From Bacteroidales bacterium (GTDB taxonomy: Bacteria; Bacteroidota; Bacteroidia; Bacteroidales; UBA932), in NCBI GenBank assembly GCA_017548445.1, contig JAFYZZ010000047.1, positions 1 to 38,323 on the forward strand: a DNA stretch of 38,323 bases, given 5' to 3'. Of this stretch, positions 26,073-33,751 are shown in pieces. A program made the position numbers and the translations under genes. Positions within the stretch are counted from its first letter, which is position 1, and every line of letters starts with the position of its first letter. The notes below the pieces were generated by a model. It saw nothing but the letters and a program-made list of their open reading frames with translations, was not told the DNA's origin and made no database searches.

Positions 26073-27667
26073 TGCGCCTGTTTTTTTGCGCGCAGCTTGC
26101 GGCCGAGCGTCTGCATACATTCGCGTTGCGGGATGATGACCGAAACGCCTTGATATTCAATTTCTTCCCGCAGGATGCGGGTAATCTCTTCCATATTCTT
26201 CGGCAGCGGCGTCACGACGTGCAGGTGTTCGCGCTCCACGCCCAGGGCGAGGCAGATGGCCTCGAACTTGTGCGTGCCCGCGGAGTCCTGGCCGCCCGTC
26301 ATCGCCGTGGTGAGGTTGTCGCTGATGATGACGGTGATGGGGGAGCGGTCGTTCACCGCGTCCAGAAGGCCGGTCATCCCGGAGTGGGTGAAGGTGGAGT
26401 CGCCGATGATGGCGATGGCGGGACGCACACCTGCGTCCGCGGCGCCCTTGGCCATCGTGATGGACGCGCCCATATCCACGCAGCTGTCGATGGCGCGGAA
26501 CGGGGGCAGGGCTCCCAGGGTGTAGCAGCCGATGTCGCCGAAGATGCGCGCGCCGGGGTATTCGGCCGCGACCTTGTTCAAGGCGGTATAGACGTCGCGG
26601 TGGCCGCAGCCCTGGCAGAGCTGCGGAGGCCGGGCGGAGAGGTGCGCGGCGGGCCCGAAGGGGCCTTTCGCGGCGAGGCCGAAGGCGGCCGCCACGTTGT
26701 CGGGAGTCAGCTCACCCGTGCGGGGCAGCTGTCCGTCGAGCCGTCCGCCCACCGGATAATCCGCACCGAGCAGCCCCCGGACCTGCTCTTCGATGAAGGG
26801 CTGGCCGTCTTCCACGACGACGATGCGGGAGCAGTGGGCGGCGAGTTCGCGCACCAGCGGGGCGGGGAGCGGGTATTGGGTGACCTTGAGCACGGACGCA
26901 CCCTTCGGGTCCGCCTCCCGGACATAGTTGAATCCGGTGCCGGCGGCAAGGATGCCTATGCCGTCTTTTTCTTTGAGATCCAATGTATTATGTCCGTCGG
27001 TGCAGGCCTTTTCCGCAATCTTCGCCTGCTTGGTCACGAGCGAGGCGTACTGGCGGCGGGCGATGCCCGGCAGGAGCACCCAGCGGGTGCGTTCGCTGTC
27101 GGTCGGCAGCACGCGCTGCGGCTGCGCTTCGCCCACTTCCACCGCGGCGCGGGAGTGCGCAAGACGGGTGACGATGCGCATCAGCACGGGAAGCCGGAGC
27201 GTCTCTGACAGGTCGAAGGCATAGGCCATCAGGTCGAAGGCCTCCTGCTGGTTCGAGGGTTCCAGGATGGGAACCATCGCGAACTTGCCGTAGAAACGGG
27301 AGTCCTGCTCGTTCTGGGACGAGTGCATCGAAGGGTCGTCGGCCGCCAGGACCACCAGTCCGCCGTTCACGCCCGTGACGGCGGCGTTCACGAAGGCGTC
27401 GGCGCAGACGTTCATTCCCACGTGCTTCATACATACCAGGGCCCTGCGGCCGGCATAGGACATACCCAGGGCGGCTTCCATCGCTGTCTTCTCGTTGGTG
27501 CACCAACGGCTGCGCACCCTGCGCTCGCGGGCGAGCGGGGAGGCCTGGATGAATTCCGTAATCTCTGTGGAGGGGGTGCCGGGATAGGCGTATACACCGG
27601 AGAGTCCGGCGTGCAGGGCACCCAGTGCTATGGCTTCGTCGCCCAGCAACAATCTTCTTTCAGGCAT
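26069..27667 (-). CDS. iorA: Indolepyruvate:ferredoxin oxidoreductase alpha subunit (short form)
   Basis: A 532-aa thiamine-diphosphate subunit. The N-terminal pyrimidine-binding part has GVYAYPGTPSTEITEF and CMKHVGMNVCADAFVNAA. The C-terminal TPP-binding part has LCQGCGHRDVYTAL, FGDIGCYTLGALPPF and IAIIGDSTFTHSGMTGLLDA. The protein ends at PQRECMQTLGRKLRAKKQAQ, so the 2[4Fe-4S] ferredoxin domain of archaeal IorA is missing; only one cysteine remains in the tail. Electrons would then have to pass through another Fe-S protein (inference), or short forms may be normal in this phylum. It heads the iorA-iorB-paaK-ACT operon, with its own promoter at 27688-27717. Confidence 0.93.
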   Translation of the reverse strand: MPERRLLLGDEAIALGALHAGLSGVYAYPGTPSTEITEFIQASPLARERRVRSRWCTNEKTAMEAALGMSYAGRRALVCMKHVGMNVCADAFVNAAVTGVNGGLVVLAADDPSMHSSQNEQDSRFYGKFAMVPILEPSNQQEAFDLMAYAFDLSETLRLPVLMRIVTRLAHSRAAVEVGEAQPQRVLPTDSERTRWVLLPGIARRQYASLVTKQAKIAEKACTDGHNTLDLKEKDGIGILAAGTGFNYVREADPKGASVLKVTQYPLPAPLVRELAAHCSRIVVVEDGQPFIEEQVRGLLGADYPVGGRLDGQLPRTGELTPDNVAAAFGLAAKGPFGPAAHLSARPPQLCQGCGHRDVYTALNKVAAEYPGARIFGDIGCYTLGALPPFRAIDSCVDMGASITMAKGAADAGVRPAIAIIGDSTFTHSGMTGLLDAVNDRSPITVIISDNLTTAMTGGQDSAGTHKFEAICLALGVEREHLHVVTPLPKNMEEITRILREEIEYQGVSVIIPQRECMQTLGRKLRAKKQAQ

Positions 27668-27687
27668 ATCTACTAACTTAACGCTAA

Positions 27688-27717
27688 CAAAAATAGCGAT
27701 TATTTGGAAGAATCCAA
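27688..27717 (-). promoter_or_regulatory. Promoter of the ior operon (-33 TTG, -7 TATTTTTG)
   Basis: On the minus strand TTG (27715-27717) and TATTTTTG (27688-27695) are spaced by 19 nt. Transcription would start about 14 nt before the iorA ATG. The -33 part overlaps the last codons of the upstream regulator gene, so the operon can be transcribed independently of it. Confidence 0.6.
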
Positions 27718-30546
27718 GGAAGAATCACGGAATTCGGTGGGTGTGACGCCGAATTCCTTCTTGAAAATCTTGCTGAAATAGTGGGGATCGTTGAACCCCG
27801 TGGCGTAGGAAATCTCGGCCATCGTCCGGCCGCCTTCGAGGATGAGCGCCTTCGCCCTTTCCAGCCTCAGTTTCTTCAGGAAGCTGGCCGGCGTCGCTCC
27901 CAGCAGGGTGCGGCATTTCTCGAAGAGCACGGAACGGCTGACGTTCATCGCCTCGCACATCTGCGGGACGTCCAGCGCTCCGTCGTCCAGGCGGGATTCG
28001 AGGAAGCCGATGTAGGACTCGGCGAAACGGAGATCCTCGCCGTGCAGGTCCTTGAGCAGCGGGTTGACACTCTGCGCGGGGCTTGCGGCTTCTTCAGACG
28101 GTTTTTCCTTCTTCCATCTGCGGCTGAGCAGGAGGACGACGACCGCCGCCACGAGCAGCAGGGCCGCGAAATCCCAGGCTGAATGGAAAATGGCGCGCCG
28201 GACCAGGATGCCGATGGCGCGTTCGTTGTCCACGGCCAGGCCGTCTCCGTTGGTGGAACGGAGCCGGAGGGTATATTTCCCCGGCTTGAGCGCGGGGATG
28301 CTGATCGAGGCGTCGTGTCCCAGCGGGATCCAGTCCTTGTCCCGCCCGTCGATCATATAACTGTAGATGACCTGTTCCGGAGCTGAGAGGTCCACGGCGG
28401 CGAACTGCACGCGGATTCCGTCCGCAGGGCCCACGCGGACGGAGGTGCCGGCGTCCAGGTTCTGCCGCCTGCCCGAGACATAGAGCGCCCGTATGACGAT
28501 TTCCGGGATGAAATTGTTGTTGGAGATCTCCTGCGGATTGAAGTAGAGAATGCCTCCTGTGGTGTTGAAATACAGGTTCCCGTTGCGGGCGAGCAGCGGC
28601 TGGCCTTCGTTGAAGCGCATCGCGTGGCCGATCTGGTCGTACGTGAAGCCGATGAGGCTTTCGGTCTGGGGGTTGAAGCGGTTCAGCCCGCCCGCCGTGG
28701 CGATCCAGATATTGCCGGCGGCGTCTTCGACGGAGGACAGGACATAGTCGGAGAGCAGTCCGTCGTCTGTGGTGAGGGCGTGGTATCCACTGTCGGGCGA
28801 GCCGTTCTCAAAATGCAGCAGCCCCGCTCCGTACGAGGAAACGTAGAGTTCGCCGTCCCGGGTGAAGAGGATGTGCTGGATGTCGTAGTCGCGGATGGAC
28901 TCGAAACGCTCGAAGTGCATATCCTCCGCTTCGCCTTCCGGGTGCTCGCAGACGAACAGGCCCCGCTGTCCGCTGGCGTACAGGCGGCCGTCCGGCCCGA
29001 TGGCGAGGCAGCGCAGGCGGTTCCGCCGTTCTGTCGGGAAACTCAGGCGGTTGCGCTTGCTGATGAACTGTCGGTACTGGTTGTCCAGGTCCACGTAGGC
29101 GATGCCGTCGTCGAAGGTGCCGATCCACAGGCGGTGGGCGTCGTCTTCGAGCAGGGAGTAGATCTCATTGCTGTTGGGACCGTAGAAGTAGTCGTTCCTG
29201 GGGTATCGGACCGGGTTGTAGTTGACTCCCTCGGCCGACTGCGGGGTCAGCTCGACCAGGCCCGCCCCGTTGGTTCCGACCCAGAGCTTTCCGTCGTGGG
29301 CGGGGAGGATGGCGAAACCGGGATTCCCGGTATTCCAGGACGCCCGTTCGCGAAGGTTTTCATCAAAGATGTGAAGGCGGCTGTCGCGGGTGGCGGCGAA
29401 AATCCGTCCCGACGGGTCCTGGGCGATGGCGCGGACGTTGTTCTCCGCCGAGACCTGGCCGCTGCCATCGATCGAGCGGAACCGGAAATTGTCCTGCCGG
29501 AAAACGACGCGCTCCACGCCGCCCCAGCTGGAGCCGATCCAGAGGTTGCCCTGCCGGTCCGGGAAGAAGGACGTGATGCCGGTCTCGGAATTCCAGCCCT
29601 GCTGCAGATTCTGGCTTTGCAGAGGGACCAGGCGGTGTTGCTGCCTGTCATACCAATAGAGACTGCCCCTGGTCGAATAGATCCACAGGTTGCCCTGATA
29701 GTCGGTACGGCAGGACAGCGAACCGGGCTCCGGCGAGTCAGGTTTCAGGGGGATGCTGCTTCGGGTGCCGTCTTCAAGGTTCTGGATGATGATTCCGTCG
29801 CTGTCGGTGCCGAAGAGGAGTTCCGGGCTGTCGGGGACCCGGGCGATGAAACTGATGTCGGCGGTGGTGCCGGCGGGCAGGGAGGTGAGAATCTGGTCCT
29901 GATAGCGGAGGATTTCCCCGGAAGATCCGATGTAGAGGGTGCTGTCGGTCATTTCCGCGCAGAAAGCCGGAATCTCCGCAATCCGCTCCGAACCCCGGTA
30001 GATACCGTGGTCGGACAGGATCCAGGGCTCCCCGTCCGGGATACGGACGATGGCGTGGACGGTGGCATCCCCGTCCAGGCTGCACAGCCGGTTGAAGTCC
30101 GCATCCAGGATCAGGTTGTCGGTCGTCAAGTAAAAGCAGTCTTCGGAACCCGGCCGGAAGATCTGCTGGACGGCATACCCGTGGCTGTCCGCCGGTTCGA
30201 GGTTTTGTGTGTCGGTATTGAAGCGGTATAACGCATTGTCATAGGAGACCACGAGAATCGTGCCTTCGGGGAGAATCTCCACGTCCACGAAACGGTTGCT
30301 CCGCGGATTGTTGCTGTCTTCCGGGACGGCGGTCCTGTAATTCTGGAACGTCCTGCCGTCGAAACAGTACAGCCCGCCCCAGGTAGCCAACCAGAGCTGT
30401 CCGTGACTGTCCTGGGCCATCGCCTCGACGGTCGTTCCTGAAAAACCGTTCTCCCGTCCGAAACGGGTGAAGGAGCAGGGAGGCTGGGCGGCGGCCAGGG
30501 TGCTTGCCAGGGCAATCAGGCTCGCAATCAATCGGTAAGAGCGCAT
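27700..30546 (-). CDS. Membrane-spanning one-component regulator: Reg_prop sensor, Y_Y_Y domain, AraC HTH
   Basis: A 948-aa protein. Signal peptide/anchor MRSYRLIASLIALASTLAAA is followed by about 650 residues of beta-propeller repeats of the two-component-regulator-propeller type (DSHGQLWLATWGGLYCFDG; DRQGNLWIGSSWGGVERV; DAAGNIWIATAGGLNRF). A Y_Y_Y domain (IYSYMIDGRDKDWIPLG; KYTLRLRSTNGDG) and one transmembrane segment (WDFAALLLVAAVVVLLLS, about 790-810) come next. The C-terminal AraC-family HTH (about 845-940) has MCEAMNVSRSVLFEKC and ISYATGFNDPHYFSKIFKKE. Unlike hybrid two-component systems, it has neither a histidine kinase nor a receiver domain between membrane and HTH. Ligand binding outside must therefore reach DNA directly. 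The start at 30546 is chosen over 30576 because of the signal peptide and the promoter at 30566. Targets are unknown; the ior operon directly downstream is one possibility. Confidence 0.88.
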   Translation of the reverse strand: MRSYRLIASLIALASTLAAAQPPCSFTRFGRENGFSGTTVEAMAQDSHGQLWLATWGGLYCFDGRTFQNYRTAVPEDSNNPRSNRFVDVEILPEGTILVVSYDNALYRFNTDTQNLEPADSHGYAVQQIFRPGSEDCFYLTTDNLILDADFNRLCSLDGDATVHAIVRIPDGEPWILSDHGIYRGSERIAEIPAFCAEMTDSTLYIGSSGEILRYQDQILTSLPAGTTADISFIARVPDSPELLFGTDSDGIIIQNLEDGTRSSIPLKPDSPEPGSLSCRTDYQGNLWIYSTRGSLYWYDRQQHRLVPLQSQNLQQGWNSETGITSFFPDRQGNLWIGSSWGGVERVVFRQDNFRFRSIDGSGQVSAENNVRAIAQDPSGRIFAATRDSRLHIFDENLRERASWNTGNPGFAILPAHDGKLWVGTNGAGLVELTPQSAEGVNYNPVRYPRNDYFYGPNSNEIYSLLEDDAHRLWIGTFDDGIAYVDLDNQYRQFISKRNRLSFPTERRNRLRCLAIGPDGRLYASGQRGLFVCEHPEGEAEDMHFERFESIRDYDIQHILFTRDGELYVSSYGAGLLHFENGSPDSGYHALTTDDGLLSDYVLSSVEDAAGNIWIATAGGLNRFNPQTESLIGFTYDQIGHAMRFNEGQPLLARNGNLYFNTTGGILYFNPQEISNNNFIPEIVIRALYVSGRRQNLDAGTSVRVGPADGIRVQFAAVDLSAPEQVIYSYMIDGRDKDWIPLGHDASISIPALKPGKYTLRLRSTNGDGLAVDNERAIGILVRRAIFHSAWDFAALLLVAAVVVLLLSRRWKKEKPSEEAASPAQSVNPLLKDLHGEDLRFAESYIGFLESRLDDGALDVPQMCEAMNVSRSVLFEKCRTLLGATPASFLKKLRLERAKALILEGGRTMAEISYATGFNDPHYFSKIFKKEFGVTPTEFRDSSLDSSK

Positions 30547-30565
30547 TGTGGAACAATTATCTGTA

Positions 30566-30597
30566 CAAAAATACACTTATTTTTGGTTTTTATACAA
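30566..30597 (-). promoter_or_regulatory. Promoter of the one-component regulator (-33 TTG, -7 TATTTTTG)
   Basis: On the minus strand TTG (30595-30597) and TATTTTTG (30566-30573) are 21 nt apart. The box ends 19 nt before the ATG at 30546, leaving a leader of roughly 13 nt. It contradicts a start at 30576, which would lie upstream of the box. Confidence 0.55.
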
Positions 30598-30647
30598 TAT
30601 TCCACTGAATCAGGACGGGATTCGACAAATTTATCTGTCACTATCCC

Positions 30648-30655
30648 TACCTTTG
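30648..30655 (+). promoter_or_regulatory. -7 box TACCTTTG of a candidate short transcript
   Basis: TACCTTTG matches TAnnTTTG. No strong -33 element is present (TTCG at about 30621 is the nearest). Transcription would begin at about 30660-30662, pointing away from the divergent regulator gene and toward the terminator at 30725-30753. Confidence 0.45.
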
Positions 30656-30660
30656 TTATG

Positions 30661-30753
30661 CACAATCAAGCAGTCCTAACCTTAAACATATCCTGGATAC
30701 TAACGGTTAATAATTGGTTTTTCGGGGTCCCTACCAGGAAGGGACCCTTTTTT
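30661..30753 (+). ncRNA. Candidate small RNA or orphan leader of about 93 nt
   Basis: It is bounded upstream by a -7 box (30648-30655) and downstream by a strong intrinsic terminator (30725-30753), with no gene on the plus strand after it. The body is AT-rich compared with the flanking genome (CCTAACCTTAAACATATCC; GGTTAATAATTGG), as expected for an RNA rather than a gene here. An ATG at 30658 opens a short frame through the terminator, but it lies just at or before the predicted start site and its product resembles nothing I know. I do not recognise a named RNA family. Boundaries are approximate. Confidence 0.4.
30725..30753 (+). terminator. Intrinsic terminator GGGTCCCT-ACCAGGA-AGGGACCC-T6
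   Basis: A perfect 8-bp GC-rich stem (30725-30732 with 30740-30747), a 7-nt loop and a run of six T give a textbook rho-independent terminator on the plus strand. The right arm also takes part in the larger inverted repeat 30741-30783, so the two structures exclude each other. Confidence 0.75.
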
Positions 30754-30783
30754 GTTGGCATTGTGCCGGCAAAAAAGGGTCCC
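30741..30783 (-). terminator. 14-bp inverted repeat downstream of the TonB gene
   Basis: GGGACCCTTTTTTG (30741-30754) and CAAAAAAGGGTCCC (30770-30783) are perfect 14-nt arms around 15 nt that contain GGC/GCC. Read on the minus strand it follows the TonB stop by about 35 nt and probably ends that transcript. It shares the arm 30741-30747 with the plus-strand terminator. Confidence 0.55.
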
Positions 30784-30816
30784 CTCTGTCGCTTCGCTCC
30801 GAACCGTCAGCAATGA

Positions 30817-31554
30817 TCAGTACTGGGCTACGAATTCGTAGACGATGTTACCCTGCTGTTTGGCCGGGGCGTCGGCCTTGGCGGAGAACTTGGAGAGCCT
30901 CGCCGCGCGGACGGCAAAATCCCGCAGGCACTTGTCTTTCGAGGAGACGGCGTCATCGACCTTGGCGTCCCGGACCGTTCCGCCCGGATCCACGGAAATC
31001 AACACCGTCACCTGTCCGGCTCCCATACAGCGATACGCCGGAATGGGCAGTTTGCTGGCCTTCCTGCCTTCCAGCCAATAAGACACGACAGAGGGACCGC
31101 TATATACCGGCGCATCTTTCTGTGCTTCTGTTTCGCTTTTTTTCTCCGGCTCCGGCGTGCCGGGATCGGCATAGTCTTCCTGCTTCACCTCGTAGCCTGC
31201 CGCCAGTTCCCGGGCCAGCCGTTCGGCATCTTTGTAAAGTTGCTCGGCGTCGGTGCCGCGGTCGTCCTTGAGGGCGGCCCGGTCCACGGCCACTCCCCGG
31301 GCGGCCGGAGCGGAAGCCAGCTGCCGCTCGAGCCGCTGGCGGACGCTTTCCTTAAACTCTTCCTCCTGTTTCTGCCGTTCCACCTCTTCCTGCAGCCGCT
31401 CTTTCTCCTCCAGTTTCGAGAAATCGAGGATGAAACTGTTTTCCTGTTTGACGGCCCCGCCCAGCCCCGCAAGCAACAAGACAATCACCACCGCGAGATG
31501 GACGATCACGGTGGTGTATATGCCTGCCCTGTCTTCTTTCGGAAGCCGGAACAC
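30817..31554 (-). CDS. TonB-like energy transducer
   Basis: A 245-aa protein with an N-terminal membrane anchor (TTVIVHLAVVIVLLLAGLGG, residues about 14-33) and a long charged coiled-coil-like periplasmic stretch (EEKERLQEEVERQKQEEEF; about 48-75). The C-terminal domain is of the TonB sort (RCMGAGQVTVLISVDPGGTV ... SKFSAKADAPAKQQGNIVYEF). It would carry proton-motive force from an ExbB/ExbD motor to outer membrane receptors, or act as a TolA-like tether. The usual proline-rich spacer is replaced by a charged helix, and the inner motif is VTVLISVDPGGTV. It begins 4 nt after the udk stop, separate from the exb genes 2 kb upstream. Confidence 0.8.
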   Translation of the reverse strand: MFRLPKEDRAGIYTTVIVHLAVVIVLLLAGLGGAVKQENSFILDFSKLEEKERLQEEVERQKQEEEFKESVRQRLERQLASAPAARGVAVDRAALKDDRGTDAEQLYKDAERLARELAAGYEVKQEDYADPGTPEPEKKSETEAQKDAPVYSGPSVVSYWLEGRKASKLPIPAYRCMGAGQVTVLISVDPGGTVRDAKVDDAVSSKDKCLRDFAVRAARLSKFSAKADAPAKQQGNIVYEFVAQY

Positions 31555-31558
31555 GGGA

Positions 31559-32179
31559 TTATGCGAGTTTCTGCAGGGTCTTCTCGATCGTGGCCGTGAT
31601 GATGTCGATGGCCACCTTGTTGTGTCCGCCCTGCGGGATGATGATGTCGGCGTAGCGCTTGCTCGGCTCGATGAACTGGAGGTACATCGGCTTCACGGTG
31701 CGCGTGTAGCGCTCGATGACCCAGTGCACGTCTTTGCCGCGTTCGCTGATGTCGCGCGCCATCACGCGCATCAGGCGGTCGTCGTCGTCCGCGTCCACGA
31801 AGATCTTGATGTCCATCTGGTCGCGCAGGGCCTTGCAGGTGAAGATCAGGATGCCTTCGATGATGATGACGTCGGCCGGTTCCACCGTCACGGTCTCGGT
31901 CTTCGAGCGCGTGCAGGAAATGTAGGAATAGACCGGCTGCTGGATGGTTTTGCCGGCCTTCAGGTCCGACAGCTGCTCGCAGAGCAGTTCCCAGTCGATG
32001 GCGTCGGGATGGTCGAAGTTGTGGGCGCGCTTCTCCTCGTCGGAGAGGTCGCTGGAGTCCTTGTAGTAGGAATCCTGGGGGATGACGACCACGCTTTTGG
32101 CGTTGAGCTGCTGCGTGATGGCCTTGACCACGGTGGTCTTTCCGGAGCCGGACCCGCCGGCGATGCCGATTACTAGCAT
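31559..32179 (-). CDS. udk: Uridine kinase
   Basis: A 206-aa enzyme that phosphorylates uridine and cytidine for pyrimidine salvage. The P-loop is GIAGGSGSGKTT (about residues 5-16). Substrate-binding IPQDSYYKD, NFDHPDAIDW and the lid residues around DIKIFVDADDDDRLMRVMARD are typical. The start at 32179 (MLVIGIAGGSGSGK) is preferred over 32209, which would place a palindromic repeat inside the gene. It is followed by the TonB gene after 4 nt. Confidence 0.95.
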   Translation of the reverse strand: MLVIGIAGGSGSGKTTVVKAITQQLNAKSVVVIPQDSYYKDSSDLSDEEKRAHNFDHPDAIDWELLCEQLSDLKAGKTIQQPVYSYISCTRSKTETVTVEPADVIIIEGILIFTCKALRDQMDIKIFVDADDDDRLMRVMARDISERGKDVHWVIERYTRTVKPMYLQFIEPSKRYADIIIPQGGHNKVAIDIITATIEKTLQKLA

Positions 32180-32208
32180 ATTGCTTTCTTTTTTCTTCCT
32201 CTGTTTCA

Positions 32209-32232
32209 TCCTCCCCTACGGTTAGGGGAGGA
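32209..32232. repeat. GC-rich palindrome between asnS and udk
   Basis: TCCTCCCCTA-CGGT-TAGGGGAGGA forms a perfect 10-bp stem with a 4-nt loop, followed by GGAGGAGGGG. It resembles the REP-like purine/pyrimidine-rich hairpins found in intergenic DNA and shares the GGGAGG(A)GGGG flank with the dnaX linker element. It might also modulate asnS-udk readthrough. Confidence 0.45.
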
Positions 32233-32260
32233 CGGGAGGAGGGGTGATCGAATGATGACG

Positions 32261-32290
32261 GAACGTCGAGTTCGTCAGAACTCGGCGTTC
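32261..32290 (-). terminator. Hairpin spanning the asnS stop codon
   Basis: GAACGTCGAGTTC (32261-32273) and GAACTCGGCGTTC (32278-32290) pair over 12 of 13 positions around the loop GTCA. The asnS stop lies at the loop, so the last codons of the gene form one arm. No U-run follows, so it may be an mRNA-stabilising or attenuating structure rather than a full terminator. Confidence 0.4.
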
Positions 32291-33678
32291 TTCGGAGTTC
32301 TCGGGAAAGGAATGACGTCCCGGATGTTGGACATACCGGTGATGAAGAGGAGCAGGCGCTCGAAGCCCAGGCCGAAGCCGCTGTGCGGGCAGCTGCCGAA
32401 ACGGCGGGTGTCGATGTACCATTCCAGGTTCTTGCGGCTCATCCCGAGTTCGTCGATGCGCTTTTCAAGCTTGCCGAGGTCGGCCTCGCGCTCGGAGCCG
32501 CCGATGATCTCGCCGATCTTCGGGAAGAGGACGTCCATCGCGCGGACGGTCTTTCCATCCTCGTTCTGCTTCATATAGAAGGCCTTGATGTCTTTGGGAT
32601 AGCCCGTGAGGATGACCGGCTTGCCGAAGTGCTTCTCCACCAGGTAGCGCTCGTGCTCGCTCTGCAGGTCGATGCCCCAGCTCACCGGATATTCGAACTG
32701 CACGCCGTTCCTGACGGCTTCCTCGAGGATGCGGATGCCCTCGGTGTATTCGAGGCGGACGAACTCCGTACCTATGACGCCCTGCAGGCGTTCGATGAGA
32801 TCCGGATCGTAGCGGTCGTTCAGGAACTGGATGTCGTCCTTGCAGTGCTCCAGGGCGTAGCTGACGAGGTGCTTGATGAAGTCCTCGGCCAGGTCCATAT
32901 TGTCCTGGATGTCGTAGAAGGCCATTTCCGGCTCGATCATCCAGAATTCGGCCAGGTGGCGCGGGGTGTTGGAGTTCTCGGCGCGGAAAGTCGGGCCGAA
33001 GGTGTAGATCTCGCCGAGCGCCGTGGCTCCCAGTTCGCCTTCGAGCTGGCCGCTGACGGTCAGGCTCGTCTGCTTGCCGAAGAAGTCCTTGGCGTAGTCG
33101 ATGCGGCCCTTCTTGTCGCGCGGGACGTTCTCCAGGTCCAGCGTGGTCACCTGGAACATCTGGCCCGCGCCTTCGCAGTCGGATTCGGTGATGAGCGGGG
33201 TGTGCAGGTACACGAAGCCCTTGTCGTGGAAATACTCGTGGATGGCGAAGGCCATCTGGCTGCGCAGGCGGTAGATGGCGCCGAAGGTGTTGGTCCTGGG
33301 GCGGAGGTGCGCGACGGTGCGGAGGTACTCGAAAGAGGTATCCTTTTTCTGAAGCGGATAGCGTACGGGGTCGCAGGTGCCGTAAATGGTTATTTCTTCG
33401 GCCTTGATCTCGACCGCCTGGCCGCTGCCCACCGACTCGACGAGCTTGCCGCGGACGCCGATGCAGGCACCCGTGCCGATCTGGGCGAGCACCGCTTCCG
33501 TGTCCGCATTCTTGTCCACGACGATCTGGATGTTCTTGATCGTGGAGCCGTCGTTGAGCGCGATGAATGCGATTTCCTTGTTCCCTCTCTTGGTCCTGAC
33601 CCAGCCTTTGGCCAGCACCTCACAGCCTGCCTCCATTGCCAGCAGGTCCTTTACCTTGCTTCGAAGTATTCCCTTCAT
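32275..33678 (-). CDS. asnS: Asparagine--tRNA ligase
   Basis: A 467-aa class IIb synthetase charging tRNA-Asn. The N-terminal OB-fold anticodon-binding domain (about 15-120) contains [20 protein letters not shown]. Class II motif 1 lies near [14 protein letters not shown], motif 2 in [20 protein letters not shown] (a form typical of AsnRS), and motif 3 in [15 protein letters not shown]. AsnRS rather than AspRS is supported by the motif 2 wording and the absence of the long bacterial AspRS insertion. No -7 box is visible in the 73 bp before it, so it may depend on readthrough of the exb terminator or on an unusual promoter. Confidence 0.96.
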   Translation of the reverse strand: MKGILRSKVKDLLAMEAGCEVLAKGWVRTKRGNKEIAFIALNDGSTIKNIQIVVDKNADTEAVLAQIGTGACIGVRGKLVESVGSGQAVEIKAEEITIYGTCDPVRYPLQKKDTSFEYLRTVAHLRPRTNTFGAIYRLRSQMAFAIHEYFHDKGFVYLHTPLITESDCEGAGQMFQVTTLDLENVPRDKKGRIDYAKDFFGKQTSLTVSGQLEGELGATALGEIYTFGPTFRAENSNTPRHLAEFWMIEPEMAFYDIQDNMDLAEDFIKHLVSYALEHCKDDIQFLNDRYDPDLIERLQGVIGTEFVRLEYTEGIRILEEAVRNGVQFEYPVSWGIDLQSEHERYLVEKHFGKPVILTGYPKDIKAFYMKQNEDGKTVRAMDVLFPKIGEIIGGSEREADLGKLEKRIDELGMSRKNLEWYIDTRRFGSCPHSGFGLGFERLLLFITGMSNIRDVIPFPRTPKNAEF

Positions 33679-33698
33679 TTCGTTTATTGCGTATTTTT

Positions 33699-33728
33699 AA
33701 AAAGCAGCCCTCATTGAAGGGGGCTGCT
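33699..33728 (-). terminator. Intrinsic terminator of the exb operon
   Basis: On the minus strand AGCAGCCC (complement of 33721-33728) pairs with GGGCTGCT (complement of 33703-33710) over 8 bp with a 10-nt loop. It is followed directly by a run of five T. It lies 23 nt after the last exbD stop and just upstream of asnS. Confidence 0.75.
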
Positions 33729-33751
33729 CGGTATTCATTCCCTGCTTGGGT

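Noticed and set aside
24504..26153. A 549-codon plus-strand frame opposite paaK and iorB
   Set aside because: Low-complexity Gly/Ala/His/Val-rich translation crossing two well-supported genes on the other strand.
30583..30816. Small plus-strand protein of up to 77 aa
   Set aside because: It reads through a strong terminator and inverted repeat, upstream of its ATG lies a promoter box, and the product resembles no protein. A short RNA explains the region better.
31253..32176. A 307-codon plus-strand frame over tonB and udk
   Set aside because: Shadow of two solid minus-strand genes; not protein-like.
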